Positions 9,311 to 19,866 of a DNA stretch of 64,000 bases are shown here, in pieces. The notes under the pieces are model-generated. The model was given only the letters and a program-made list of their open reading frames with translations. It was not told the origin of the DNA and made no database searches. Source of the DNA: JBEVJK01 sp963791325 (lineage in GTDB: Bacteria > Pseudomonadota > Alphaproteobacteria > Rhizobiales > Rhizobiaceae). The stretch covers positions 69,332 through 133,331 of the forward strand of contig CAWBRU010000017.1 of assembly GCA_963791325.1 (NCBI GenBank), read 5' to 3'. Both the position numbers and the translations under genes were made by a program. Each line of letters begins with the position of its first letter. Within the stretch, counting starts at the first letter, position 1.

Positions 9311-10530
9311 CGCAATTCTCCTGGGCCCGCATGGGCGACCGTCAGCGGCAGGCAGGCCAGCCCGCGCCGGTCGCCTCGGGTCTTCCAACGCGGCTCCGCA
9401 TTCGGATCGAGGGAAAGGCCGAGCCTGCCGTCGATCAGCGCCTCGAGCGTCGCCGTCATCTCCAGCCGGGCCACGCCCGCCCCGGCGCACAGATGCGGCC
9501 CGGCGCCGAAGGCGAGATGGCGGTTGGGCCGGCGTTCGAGCAGCACCTCGTCCGGCCGCTCGAACACCGACGGATCGCGGTTGGCGGCCCCGAAGCCGAG
9601 CGCCACGATGTCGCCGGCGGCAATGGCACGGTCATGCAGGACGAGGTCGTGGGTGGCGTTGCGGCCGAAAATCTGCACCGGCGTGGCGAAGCGCAGAAAT
9701 TCCTCGACGGCGCCGGGGATCAGCGCCGGCTCGCGGGCCAGGGCGGCGAGCCCCTCCGGATGTTCGGCCAGCCAATTGAGCATCACCGAAAGCCCATCGG
9801 CGGTGGTCTCGAAGCCGGCACCGAACACCACGGTCATGAACGAGCGGATCTCGGCATCGCCGAGCCGTTCGCCGTCGAGCTCGGCCGCGGTGAGAAGGCT
9901 GATGAAGTCTCCCGTCGGCGCGGCCCGCCGCGCGGCAATCAGAGCGTCGATATAGGCGACGAGCTCGCGGCTCGCCGCGGCCCCGGCCTGGCGGTCGCCG
10001 ACGTCGAACATGCGTGCGATCCAGCCCACCCAGCGCTCCGAATCGGCGAGCGGCACATCGGTGAAGGCGGCGAGCGCGGTGATCGCCAGCGGCACGCAAT
10101 AGGCCGAAACCGCTTCGGCCGTGCCCGCCCGGGCCATCTCGGCGAGCAGTGCGGTGGCGGTCGCCTTGATGCGCGGCGCGATTTCGGCGATGCGCGCAGG
10201 CGCAAACAGCGGGCTGACCAGCGCCCGGTAGTGCGAATGGCGTGGCGGGTCGATCTCGATCGGCAGCATCGGCTCGGTGCGTGGCGTGATCACCGGAATG
10301 GCGGTGACGCCGGCGACGCTCGAGGTGAAGTCGCGCCAGTTCAGCGCTGCGGCCCGCACGTCGTCGTAGCGGGTCAGCAGCCAGAAGCCGCCATACTGGT
10401 TCGAGCGGGCCAGCGGGCAGCTGTCGCGCAGATGCGCGAACGCCGCGAAGGGGTCGGCGAGGAAGCCCGGACCATGGATGTCCACCTCGTCGACGCTCAA
10501 CGCTTCATTCACGGTCACGGCTTCGGACAT
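9307..10530 (-). CDS. cytochrome P450
   Basis: 407 residues from the ATG at 10,530 (MSEAVTVNEAL). The I-helix oxygen-activation motif is AGFETT (238-243), the ExxR pair is EFLR (277-280) and the haem loop is FGAGPHLCAG (341-350) with Cys348 as the iron ligand. It is soluble, with no membrane anchor, like bacterial class I P450s. No ferredoxin or ferredoxin reductase gene is nearby, so electrons must come from elsewhere. It overlaps the MBL gene by four bases, so it is expressed with sugar-acid enzymes, an unusual setting. A hairpin separates it from the transporter genes. Confidence 0.95.
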   Translation of the reverse strand: MSEAVTVNEALSVDEVDIHGPGFLADPFAAFAHLRDSCPLARSNQYGGFWLLTRYDDVRAAALNWRDFTSSVAGVTAIPVITPRTEPMLPIEIDPPRHSHYRALVSPLFAPARIAEIAPRIKATATALLAEMARAGTAEAVSAYCVPLAITALAAFTDVPLADSERWVGWIARMFDVGDRQAGAAASRELVAYIDALIAARRAAPTGDFISLLTAAELDGERLGDAEIRSFMTVVFGAGFETTADGLSVMLNWLAEHPEGLAALAREPALIPGAVEEFLRFATPVQIFGRNATHDLVLHDRAIAAGDIVALGFGAANRDPSVFERPDEVLLERRPNRHLAFGAGPHLCAGAGVARLEMTATLEALIDGRLGLSLDPNAEPRWKTRGDRRGLACLPLTVAHAGPGELR

Positions 10531-10561
10531 CGGCTTTCGGGGCGGTTGCTGTCGAACATTT

Positions 10562-10598
10562 GGCCTCCGGCAGCCAGGGAGCAAGGCCGCCGGAGGCC
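10562..10598. promoter_or_regulatory. intercistronic hairpin between transporter and P450 genes
   Basis: Perfect 10-bp arms GGCCTCCGGC (10,562-10,571) and GCCGGAGGCC (10,589-10,598) enclose a 17-base loop in the 107-base gap. No T-run follows on the minus strand, so it looks more like an mRNA-stability or processing hairpin that lets the transporter be made in excess than a full terminator. Confidence 0.5.
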
Positions 10599-10637
10599 GG
10601 CAAGGCGACGGGCGCCGTGCCTGGATGCGGGTCGGCC

Positions 10638-11654
10638 TTATTTGACGTTGAGCGCAGTGAGCACCTTGTCGACATTGTCCTTGGTGACCAGAATGACGCC
10701 GGTGTCGAGCGTGTCGGGCACCGGCCGGCCGCCTTCCTTGGCCGTCAGACCGGCCGACTTCAAGCCGTTGGTGTTGAAGTCGTGCAGCATCTTGACCGCA
10801 TAATAGATGAACAGCTCACGGTTCTGGACGACGATGCCGTCGACCCAGCCGTCCTTGGCCGACTTGAAGAAGTCGGGGGTCTGCTCCATCGCGGTGACCT
10901 TGATGTCGCCGGGATTCTTGCCGGCTTCGCGCAGTGCGGTGACGATGCCGGCGCCCGATTCGGAGTCGAATCCGGCGATGCCGGCGATGTCGGGGTTGGC
11001 CGCCAGGATTGCCGCGGTCACCCGCGCCGCTTCCTGGGCGTCGCCCTTGTCGTCCTCGTTGGAGACGATCTGGTACTTGCCGCCGCCATTGGCCTCGATA
11101 TAGGCCTTGAAGCCGGCCACCGCCTCGCGCATGTTGCCGGCATTGATGATCGACATCATCGCCAGCTTGCCGCCATTGGGCAGCTTCTCCATCATCTTCT
11201 TGGCCTGGGCGACGCCGACCTGCGTCCAGTTCGTGCCGATATAGGCGAGGCGCCCGGAATCCGGCAGGTCACCGTCGTCGACGACCGTCGGCACGCCCTG
11301 CTCAAGGCAGCGCTTGACGGGTTCGGTCAAGGACGGGTCCCAGCCGCCGACCACCGAGACGCCGCTCGGCTTCTGTGCGCAGACCTGATCGACCGCGGCG
11401 ATGAAGCCGGGCAGATCGAAGTCGGTCGGGCCGGCGACGATGACCTTGACGCCGAGCTCCTCGGCGATCTTCTTCATGCCGACGTAATCGTACTGCACGA
11501 ACAGCGGCAGATTGGCCTTGTTGGAAATCCAGTAGTAGGTTTCCTTGGCGTCTGCCGGTCCGAACGAAGATTGCTGGGCGTGCGCCCCGCCTGCCAAACT
11601 CGCGCCAACAGCGAGCGCAACCCCCGCCAGAATGCTTTTCACACTCATTCCCAT
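10638..11654 (-). CDS. sugar ABC transporter substrate-binding protein (periplasmic binding protein type I)
   Basis: 338 residues. The ATG at 11,654 is placed about five bases after a GGAGGAGA ribosome-binding site, so longer readings are rejected. A signal peptide (MSVKSILAGVALAVGASL, ending near AHAQQ) sends it to the periplasm. The body follows the ribose-binding-type fold: TYYWISNKANLPLFVQYDY, KPSGVSVVGGWDP, AGFDSESGAGIVTALREAG. It is last in the ATPase-permease-binding protein order and 107 bases before the P450. By context it binds the substrate of the pathway, perhaps D-apiose. Confidence 0.9.
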   Translation of the reverse strand: MGMSVKSILAGVALAVGASLAGGAHAQQSSFGPADAKETYYWISNKANLPLFVQYDYVGMKKIAEELGVKVIVAGPTDFDLPGFIAAVDQVCAQKPSGVSVVGGWDPSLTEPVKRCLEQGVPTVVDDGDLPDSGRLAYIGTNWTQVGVAQAKKMMEKLPNGGKLAMMSIINAGNMREAVAGFKAYIEANGGGKYQIVSNEDDKGDAQEAARVTAAILAANPDIAGIAGFDSESGAGIVTALREAGKNPGDIKVTAMEQTPDFFKSAKDGWVDGIVVQNRELFIYYAVKMLHDFNTNGLKSAGLTAKEGGRPVPDTLDTGVILVTKDNVDKVLTALNVK

Positions 11655-11717
11655 TGCCTTCTCCTCCAAGTAAAAGCCCCGGTTCAGTTACTGCAGAACG
11701 AAAAAACTCTTTGCGCT

Positions 11718-12748
11718 TCAGGCGCGTCCGCTGGTCTTGAAGCGGTCGAGCGAGACCGCGAACAGAAGCACCAGCCCGACGACCAGCCCCTGCCAGAACA
11801 CGCCGACGGCGTTGATGATCATCGCGTTCTCGATCAGCGCGATGAACAAGACGCCGAGAATGCCGCCGAGAATGGTGCCTTCGCCGCCTTTCAGGCTGGC
11901 GCCGCCGAGCACGGTGGCGGTGATCACTTTGAGCTCGATGCCCACCCCGGCATTGACCACGGCGCTGTTCAGCCTGGCTGCGCCGAGCACGCCCGCAAGA
12001 CCGGCCAGCACCCCCATGATGACAAAGGCGATCAGCACCAGGCGGTCCACGCGGATGCCGGACAGCTGCGCGGCACGCGGGTTGCCGCCGACGAAGTAGA
12101 ACTGCCGGAAGAACCGGGTGCGGGCGACCAGCCAGCCGCCGACGATGACCAGCAGCAGCATGACCCAGAACGGCGATTGAATGCGCAGCAGCGGGTCGGC
12201 CGCGCGGCCATATTCGGCGAAGGAATCAGTGATCGGGGTGACGCCGGTGCCGGCGGTGACATAGGTCAGGCTGCGGTAGATGGTGAGCGTACCCAAGGTG
12301 GCGATCAGCGCGTTGATGCCGATGCGGGTGACGATCAGCCCGTTGATCAGCCCGCAGATCGCCCCGACCAGCACCCCGGCCAGGAGCGCCACCTCGGCCG
12401 GCCAGCCCCACCAGCCGGCGACCACGCCGGCCCACACGCCGGACAGCGCCAGCGTCGAGCCGACCGAGAGGTCGAAGCTGCCGGCGATCATCAACAGCAT
12501 CATGCCGATCACCAGAATGCCGACGGGCGCCAGATTGAGCAGCACGGCGCGCATGTTCGGCCCGGTCGGAAAGTTGTTCGGATAGACGATGCTCATGCCG
12601 ATGGCGAGCAGCACCACCAGCACGAACAGCGTCAGCTCGCGCGAATCGGCGAGCCGCCGGACGGTGCGCAGCAGCACCCCTTCGCGCGCCGCGGCATCGA
12701 CGTCGGCAATCGGCTGGGACATGGGCTGGGAAGAGACCTCTGTGGCCA

Positions 12749-12749
<1 letters not shown>
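11718..12749 (-). CDS. sugar ABC transporter permease (RbsC type)
   Basis: 343 residues. The ATG at 12,749 shares its A with the TGA of the ATPase gene (TGATG), which fixes the start. About eight to ten hydrophobic segments and the family motif GSFDLSVGSTLALSG (near residue 85), plus GLINGLIVTRIGINALIATLGT and GGASLKGGEGTILGG, are typical of ribose/xylose-type permeases. It is an inner-membrane homodimer partner of the double ATPase upstream. The spacing to the binding-protein gene is 63 bases. Confidence 0.92.
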
Positions 12750-14281
<1,532 letters not shown>

Positions 14282-14333
14282 CCCTGGACCTCTAGACGCG
14301 AGCGACGCTGACAAGACCGGCGCACATCGGGCG

Positions 14334-15272
14334 TTAGGCCGCCTTGGCTTTGAGGTAATGCGCCTGCTTGGCCTCGATCATCCACACCATGGTCTCGTTG
14401 ACCGGGGTGGCGACGCCGACGCGCTTGCCGGCGGCGACGATCGCACCGTTGATCACCTCGATCTCGGTCTGCCGGTTGGCCTGGACGTCCTGCAGCATCG
14501 AGGCCTTGCCGCCGACCGCCTTCTCGAGCAGGCCGGTGATTGCAGCCCAGCGCTCGTCATAGTCGAGCGCGATGCCTTGCGCACCGGCGACCGCGACGAC
14601 CTCGCCGAGGATCGCGGCCATCAGCTTCTTGGTCCCGTCGAAGGCCACCAGCTCGTGCGACAGAAACCCGAGCAGCGCCGAGCTCGGCAGCGTGCAGGCG
14701 TTGAGCGCGAGCTTCTTCCAGACCTCGTCGAGGATGCGCGGCGACTGGGTGCTTTCGATCCCCGCGGCATTGAGGGTGGCAGCCACCTTGGCCAGCCGCT
14801 CGCTGGCAGCGCCGCCCAGCTCGCCGACATAGGTCATGCCGGCGCCGGGATGCTTGACTTTGCCGGGGCCAAGCAGCGTCCCGCTGTGGTAGGTGAGGCC
14901 GACCAGCACCTTGTCCTCGCCGACCACGGCGGCGATCCGCGGCGCATTGCCCCAGCCGTTCTGCAGGCTGAGCACGGCCGTATCGCTGCCGATCATCGGC
15001 GCGGCGGCGCGCACCGCGGCTTCGGTGTGATAGCATTTGACGAAGTTGATGATGAGATCGACAGGACCGACGGATGCAGGATCATCAGTGGCCGGGACTT
15101 TGATCACCGGGACCGAGCCGTCCTTTTCCTCGATCGACAGGCCGTCGCTGTTGATGGCCGAAATCGCCGGGCGTGACACGTCGATCAAGGTGACGTCGTT
15201 GCCTGCCCGCGCCAGATAGCCGCCGAAGAGGCCACCCATGGCTCCGCCGCCGCCCAAAATGGCGATGCGCAT
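14334..15272 (-). CDS. ketopantoate reductase family protein (PanE/ApbA-like), first gene of leftward operon
   Basis: 312 residues; the ATG at 15,272 follows GGAGG by eight bases. The Rossmann loop GGGGAMGGLFGGYLA (residues 7-21), LQNGWGN near 98 and the catalytic-type lysine in DEVWKKLALN belong to the PanE/6-phosphogluconate-dehydrogenase-like fold. Placement at the head of a sugar transporter and oxidation operon speaks against pantothenate synthesis. I infer a dehydrogenase for a sugar-acid intermediate; it could even fill the oxidoisomerase step of apionate breakdown, but nothing in the sequence proves this. A paralogue lies at 43,468-44,397. Confidence 0.85.
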   Translation of the reverse strand: MRIAILGGGGAMGGLFGGYLARAGNDVTLIDVSRPAISAINSDGLSIEEKDGSVPVIKVPATDDPASVGPVDLIINFVKCYHTEAAVRAAAPMIGSDTAVLSLQNGWGNAPRIAAVVGEDKVLVGLTYHSGTLLGPGKVKHPGAGMTYVGELGGAASERLAKVAATLNAAGIESTQSPRILDEVWKKLALNACTLPSSALLGFLSHELVAFDGTKKLMAAILGEVVAVAGAQGIALDYDERWAAITGLLEKAVGGKASMLQDVQANRQTEIEVINGAIVAAGKRVGVATPVNETMVWMIEAKQAHYLKAKAA

Positions 15273-15351
15273 GCAAAATTCCTCCCTCGGACGATGCGGT
15301 CATCCTTGCAAGCTGTTGCATCGTTGTCAAGCATGATGGTATGAAAGGTCT
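15273..15351. promoter_or_regulatory. divergent promoter region between the two sugar operons
   Basis: Only 79 bases separate the start codons of the PanE-like gene (minus) and the FadR-type regulator (plus), so both promoters and the regulator's operator must overlap here. TTGCAA/TTGCAT and TTGTCA boxes at 15,305-15,330 are possible -35 elements. No perfect palindrome is seen; CATGATGGTATG near 15,333-15,344 is a weak dyad that could be the operator. Confidence 0.4.
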
Positions 15352-16074
15352 ATGGTCGAACAGGTCATCATCGAGCGCAAGAAACTCTTCGAGCACGTCG
15401 CCGCGCATCTCGAAGCCCAGATCCTCGCCGGCAAGCTCAGGCCGGGAGATCAGCTGCCGCCGGAGCGCGATCTGCAAAGCACCTTCGGGGTCGGCCGGCC
15501 GGCGATCCGCGAGGCGCTGATCGCGCTGCAGAAAGCGGGCTTGGTCGAGCTCACCAACGGGGCCCGCGCCCGTGTCCTGATGCCGACGGCCAGCCGCATC
15601 TTCACCGGCGTCGCGCCGGCGGTGCGGCAGATGCTGTCGAACGAGGAGGGCTACCGTCACTTCCAGGGCGCCCGCTTGTTCTTCGAGGTCGGACTGGCGC
15701 GCGAGGCGGCCCGCCACGCCTCCGACGACGACCTCAAGGCACTGAGCGACGCCCTGCTCACCAACCGCCAGGCGATCGGCAACCGCGAGGCTTTCACCAG
15801 CACCGACATCGCCTTTCATTTCGAACTCGCCAAGATCGCCCGCAACCCGGTGTTCATTGCGCTCCACGACCAGATCTCCGACTGGCTGACCGAGCAGCGC
15901 ACCGTGACGCTCGCCGCAAGCGGCCAGGAACAGCGGGCCTACGAGGCGCATAAGGCGATCTACGAAGCCATCCGCCGGCGCGATGCCGACGCTGCCGAAG
16001 CGGCGATGCGGGAGCACCTCGAGCAGCTGGCCAGCACGTTCTGGGATCAGCGCGGGGAGCCGTCGGGGGGATGA
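15352..16074 (+). CDS. FadR/GntR family transcriptional regulator
   Basis: 240 residues. An N-terminal winged helix (LPPERDLQSTFGVGRPAIRE at about 35-54, the GntR signature) is followed by a helical FCD ligand-binding domain with the metal-binding His pattern (FHFELA, residues 150-155; AHKAI near 200; REHL near 220). The stop overlaps the DUF1537 kinase start by four bases (ATGA), so it is made together with the enzymes. It probably represses both divergent operons and is released by a sugar-acid intermediate. A relative with the same architecture is at 47,539-48,288. Confidence 0.9.
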   Translation: MVEQVIIERKKLFEHVAAHLEAQILAGKLRPGDQLPPERDLQSTFGVGRPAIREALIALQKAGLVELTNGARARVLMPTASRIFTGVAPAVRQMLSNEEGYRHFQGARLFFEVGLAREAARHASDDDLKALSDALLTNRQAIGNREAFTSTDIAFHFELAKIARNPVFIALHDQISDWLTEQRTVTLAASGQEQRAYEAHKAIYEAIRRRDADAAEAAMREHLEQLASTFWDQRGEPSGG

Positions 16075-17315
16075 AGATCGGCGTCATCGGCGACGACTTC
16101 ACCGGTTCGGGCGACGTCGCCAACACGCTGGCCAGAGCCGGAGCGCGCACGCTGCTCTATGTCGGCACGCCCAAGCCCCGGGCGGCGGACGATGTTGAAG
16201 CGGCGGTCATCGCGCTGAAAACCCGGTCGGCGGCGCCGGTCGACGCGGTCGCCCAGTCGCGCGCGGCCTGCCGCTGGCTGCGCGAGCAGGGCGCCGAGCA
16301 GATCCTGTTCAAATACTGTTCGACCTTCGACTCCACCCCGCAAGGCAATATCGGCCCGGTCGCCGCGGCCCTACTCGACGATCTCGAAGCGCCGCTGGCC
16401 CTGGTCTGCCCGGCGTTTCCGGCCAATGGCCGCACCGTCTACCAGGGGCATCTCTTCGTCCGCGACCGCCTGCTCAGCGAATCGGGCATGGAAAAGCATC
16501 CGCTGACGCCGATGACCGACCCGGACATCCGCCGCTGGCTGGCCCGGCAAACGCAAGTCGAGGTCGGCCATCTGGCGCTTGCGGCGCTGCGCCGGGATCC
16601 GCAGGCGGCGCTGGCGACCCTTGCCGCCGAAGGTCCGCGGCTGATTGTCGCCGATGCGATCGAGGACGAAGATCTGTTTCGGCTCGGGCGGCTCGCCAGG
16701 GGTCACCGGCTGGTCACCGGCGGCTCCGGCATCGCCATGGGCCTGCCGGCCAATTTCGGCATCGAAGCACAGCGCACCGCCTTCTTTGCCGGGGTCGAGG
16801 GTCCGGCGATCGTGCTTTCGGGCAGCTGTTCGGCGGCCACCTTGGCGCAGGTCGACCGCTATCGTTCGACGCACCCGGCCTTGCAGCTCGAGGCCGAGCA
16901 GGCGCTGTCGCCAGAACAGACGTTGGCGCAAGTCGCAGCCTTCCTCGACCGTCACCGCAATGCCGGCCCGCTGGTGTTCTCCAGCGCAAGCCCCGAAGCC
17001 GTGCGCGCCGCGCAAGCGCGGTTCGGCCGCGAGCGGCTCGCCTCGGCCTACGACCGGCTGTTCGCCGAGATCGCCGCCGCTGCCGTCCGCGACGGCTTCA
17101 CGCGCATCGTCGCGGCCGGCGGCGAGACCTCCGGCGCGGTCGCCGAGGCGCTCGGCGGCAACGCCCTCGATATCGGGCCCGAGATCGCCACCGGCGTTCC
17201 GGCGTTGGCGACCAGAGGCGAGCAGCGGCTCGGCGTGGCGTTGAAATCGGGCAATTTCGGCGGCGAGACATTCTTTGCGGAGGCCGCCGCCATGCTCGCA
17301 ACAGGCTCGCCATGA
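16071..17315 (+). CDS. DUF1537 four-carbon/branched acid sugar kinase (OtnK/OiaK-like)
   Basis: 414 residues with the DDFTGSGD start motif (8-15), KYCSTFDSTPQGNIGPV near 84-100 and the C-terminal nucleotide-binding block GGETSGAVAEAL and GPEIATGVP. The family phosphorylates 3-oxo-tetronates (OtnK), D-erythronate or threonate (DtnK-like), or 3-oxo-isoapionate (OiaK). The ApsD/ApnL pair in the divergent operon favours 3-oxo-isoapionate; the partner aldolase favours 3-oxo-tetronate. ATGA overlaps bind it to the genes on both sides. The exact substrate is open. Confidence 0.85.
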   Translation: MKIGVIGDDFTGSGDVANTLARAGARTLLYVGTPKPRAADDVEAAVIALKTRSAAPVDAVAQSRAACRWLREQGAEQILFKYCSTFDSTPQGNIGPVAAALLDDLEAPLALVCPAFPANGRTVYQGHLFVRDRLLSESGMEKHPLTPMTDPDIRRWLARQTQVEVGHLALAALRRDPQAALATLAAEGPRLIVADAIEDEDLFRLGRLARGHRLVTGGSGIAMGLPANFGIEAQRTAFFAGVEGPAIVLSGSCSAATLAQVDRYRSTHPALQLEAEQALSPEQTLAQVAAFLDRHRNAGPLVFSSASPEAVRAAQARFGRERLASAYDRLFAEIAAAAVRDGFTRIVAAGGETSGAVAEALGGNALDIGPEIATGVPALATRGEQRLGVALKSGNFGGETFFAEAAAMLATGSP

Positions 17316-17950
17316 ACGTCGAGACCGAGCTGCGGGCGGAGATCTGCCTGTGGGGCCGGTCCCTGTTCGAGCGCGGCTACACCGCCGGCTCGTCGGGCAA
17401 TCTGTCGGCGCGGCTGCCCGACGGCTTCCTGTTAACGCCGACCAATTCCTGTCTCGGCTTTCTCGAGCCCGAGCGGCTCGCCAAGCTCGACCTCGACGGA
17501 CGGCATCTTTCCGGCGATGCGCCGACCAAGGAGGTGCCGCTGCACATGGCCTTCTACGAAGCGCGGCCGCAGGCGGGCGGCATCGTCCATCTGCACTCCA
17601 CCTATGCCACGGCGCTGTCCTGCCTGGAGGGGCTCGATCCGGCCGACACCGTGCCGGCGATCACCCCCTATGTGGTGATGCGGGTCGGCAAGGTGCCGCT
17701 GATCGCCTACACCCGCCCCGGCTCGACTGCGGTCAAGCCGCTGGTCGCCGCGCTTGCTCCGCAGCACGCGGCGGTGCTCCTCGCCAACCATGGACCGGTG
17801 GTCTCGGCAAAGACCTTCCGCGACGCCGTGTTCGCGGCCGAAGAGCTGGAGGAGACGGCCAAGCTCGCGATCCTGACCCGCAACCTGCCGGTCCGGCTGC
17901 TGTCGCGCGAGATCATCGCCGAACTCGACGCGACGTTCACCTTGCGCTGA
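17312..17950 (+). CDS. class II aldolase/adducin family decarboxylase (OtnC-like)
   Basis: 212 residues. Visible active-site parts of the AraD/FucA fold are GSSGNLSAR (26-34), TNSCLGFL in place of the usual phosphate loop, Glu74, His93 and His95 in IVHLHSTYAT, and His160 in ANHGP. Paired with a DUF1537 kinase, such proteins decarboxylate 3-oxo-tetronate 4-phosphate to dihydroxyacetone phosphate. If the kinase works on 3-oxo-isoapionate, this enzyme would be the decarboxylase for its phosphate. The start overlaps the kinase stop by four bases, and a terminator hairpin follows. Confidence 0.87.
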   Translation: MNVETELRAEICLWGRSLFERGYTAGSSGNLSARLPDGFLLTPTNSCLGFLEPERLAKLDLDGRHLSGDAPTKEVPLHMAFYEARPQAGGIVHLHSTYATALSCLEGLDPADTVPAITPYVVMRVGKVPLIAYTRPGSTAVKPLVAALAPQHAAVLLANHGPVVSAKTFRDAVFAAEELEETAKLAILTRNLPVRLLSREIIAELDATFTLR

Positions 17951-17997
17951 GGCCGCGCCTGGCGCGCTTATCGACAGCGTGGCTTGCGGTCGCCAGG

Positions 17998-18049
17998 GGG
18001 GAGCACCGCTTCTTCGAATCGGTGCTCCCCTCTAAGTCTTTGTTTTTGC
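17998..18049 (+). terminator. Rho-independent-type terminator of the regulator-kinase-aldolase operon
   Basis: Perfect 11-bp arms GGGGAGCACCG (17,998-18,008) and CGGTGCTCCCC (18,020-18,030) flank an 11-base loop. A T-rich tail with five consecutive T residues follows within 20 bases. The tail TCTAAGTCTTTGTTTTT resembles the sequence inside the repeat at 19,867-19,945, so this could be part of a repeat family serving as a terminator. Confidence 0.65.
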
Positions 18050-18087
18050 TCCAACGGCCCGAGGCCCAGAAGGGTCGAATTGAAAGA

Positions 18088-18507
18088 TCAGGCCGGCCGG
18101 CCGGCGAACAGCGGGCGGCCCACGCCTTCGCGCTCTTTGCCGTCGCCGGTGAAGACGACCACGCCGAACAGGATGACGCCGGCGAAGGTGATCATCGAGG
18201 CGATCCCGACCAGCGGCTCGAGCGCCGTGTGCCCTTCCATCAGCAGATAAAGCGACGGCGCCATCATCAGCACCCCGAGTGTGTAGACGCCGTACTGAAC
18301 GAGCGCCAGGCGGCGCGCCGCCTTGACCGGATTGAGCGCGTAGTAGACGCCGAATATGGCCATCGTCACCCAGCCGAGCAGATTGATATGGGCGTGGGCC
18401 GGGGCAGCGGTATGGTCCTGGCTCATCGCCATATGCAGGCCGATGCCGATGCCGCCGATCAGGAACAGGATCGCGGTGCGAAAAAACAAACGAGATACGA
18501 GTGGCAT
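18088..18507 (-). CDS. small four-helix membrane protein, haem-copper oxidase subunit I-like
   Basis: 139 residues from the ATG at 18,507. There are four hydrophobic segments: AILFLIGGIGIGLHMAM, HINLLGWVTMAIFGVYYAL, ALVQYGVYTLGVLMM and a last one near residues 100-120. Conserved His residues lie at the start of helices 1 and 2 (GLHM, PAHAHINLLGW), as in the cbb3/NOR-like short proteins found in many alphaproteobacteria. The function is unknown; a haem-binding or redox-sensor role is a guess. The gene stands alone, converging on the aldolase operon. Confidence 0.75.
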   Translation of the reverse strand: MPLVSRLFFRTAILFLIGGIGIGLHMAMSQDHTAAPAHAHINLLGWVTMAIFGVYYALNPVKAARRLALVQYGVYTLGVLMMAPSLYLLMEGHTALEPLVGIASMITFAGVILFGVVVFTGDGKEREGVGRPLFAGRPA

Positions 18508-18623
18508 TTGCGGTGGCTCCCTCCACGAACGACGGACATGCTGTCCCATGCTCGCTCTATGAGCGTCAACTGTAACAGCGCCGTGCCGCTCGGGCGGCGC
18601 CGCGTTTCAGTTCGTGCAACGCC

Positions 18624-19829
18624 TTAGACCCGCTCGAGCGCGACGGCGATGCCTTGGCCGACGCCGATGCACATGGTGGCGAGCGCCCGGTCCAGACCCC
18701 GGGCTTCGAGCTCGAGCGCGGCGGTGCCGACCAGACGGGCGCCCGACATGCCGAGGGGATGGCCGAGCGCAATTGCACCGCCGTTCGGATTGACATGAGC
18801 GGCGTCGTCGGCAATGCCGAGCCCGCGCAGCACCGCCAGCGCCTGGCTCGCAAACGCCTCGTTGAGCTCGACGATGGCGAAGTCGCTTGGAGCCAGGCCA
18901 AGCCGCCGGCACAGTTTCTGCGTTGCCGGGACCGGGCCGTATCCCATGATGCGCGGTGCAATCCCGGCGACGGCGCCGCCGAGAATGCGGGCGCGCGGCT
19001 CAAGCCCGTGGCGACGGGCTGCGGCCTCCGAGGCGATGATCAGCGCCGCCGCCCCGTCGTTGACGCCGGAGGCGTTGCCTGCGGTGACCGAGCCGTTGGC
19101 GCGGAACGGCGCCGGCAGCCGGCCAAGGGCCTCGGCCGTGGTGCCGGGCCGCGGATGCTCGTCCTTGTCGACAATGACCGGCGGGCCCTTGCGCTGCGGC
19201 ACCTCGACCGGCACGATCTCCTTGGCCAGCCGGCCGCTCGCCTGCGCCGCCAGGGCGCGCTGATGGCTGCGCGCGGCGAAGGCGTCCTGATCGGCGCGGG
19301 CGATGGCGAAGTCTGCGGCAACGTTTTCGGCGGTCTCGGGCATCGAATCGATGCCGTATTGGGCCTCGATCAGCGGATTGACGAAGCGCCAGCCGATGGT
19401 GGTGTCGTAGATCTCGGCGTTGCGCGAGAATGCGGCGTCGGCCTTGGGCAGCACGAACGGCGCCCGGCTCATCGATTCCGCCCCGCCGGCGATGATCAGC
19501 TCCGCCTCTCCGGCCTTGATGGCGCGCGCAGCATGGATCACCGCGTCCATGCCGGAGCCGCACAGGCGGTTCAAGGTGCCGGCCGGCACGCTCTCGGGCA
19601 GTCCGGCAAGCAGCAGCGCCATGCGCCCGACATTGCGATTGTCCTCGCCGGCCTGGTTGGCGCAGCCATAAATCAGGTCGTCGACCGCCTGCCAGTCGAC
19701 CCCGGGGTGCCGCGCCACCAGGGCCTTCAGCGGCACGGCGGCGAGATCGTCGGTGCGCACAGCCGCAAGCGCCCCGCCGAAGCGGCCGATCGGGGTGCGC
19801 ACATAGTCGCAGATAAAGGCTTCGGGCAT
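18624..19829 (-). CDS. pcaF: 3-oxoadipyl-CoA thiolase
   Basis: 401 residues, usual length for thiolases. Nucleophile Cys is in NRLCGSGMDAV (near residue 89), the catalytic His in GGAIALGHPLGMSGAR (near 350) and the second Cys in ATMCIGVGQG (near 386). The N-terminus (EAFICDYVRTPIGRFGGAL) and the CANQAGEDNRNV block match PcaF, which cleaves 3-oxoadipyl-CoA to acetyl-CoA and succinyl-CoA in aromatic breakdown. No other pca genes are in the window, so an isolated copy or a different 3-oxoacyl-CoA is possible. A palindromic repeat lies just upstream. Confidence 0.88.
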   Translation of the reverse strand: MPEAFICDYVRTPIGRFGGALAAVRTDDLAAVPLKALVARHPGVDWQAVDDLIYGCANQAGEDNRNVGRMALLLAGLPESVPAGTLNRLCGSGMDAVIHAARAIKAGEAELIIAGGAESMSRAPFVLPKADAAFSRNAEIYDTTIGWRFVNPLIEAQYGIDSMPETAENVAADFAIARADQDAFAARSHQRALAAQASGRLAKEIVPVEVPQRKGPPVIVDKDEHPRPGTTAEALGRLPAPFRANGSVTAGNASGVNDGAAALIIASEAAARRHGLEPRARILGGAVAGIAPRIMGYGPVPATQKLCRRLGLAPSDFAIVELNEAFASQALAVLRGLGIADDAAHVNPNGGAIALGHPLGMSGARLVGTAALELEARGLDRALATMCIGVGQGIAVALERV

Positions 19830-19866
19830 CTCGGCGCCTGCTCTCAGGCCGGTTCAGCGCATCCTC

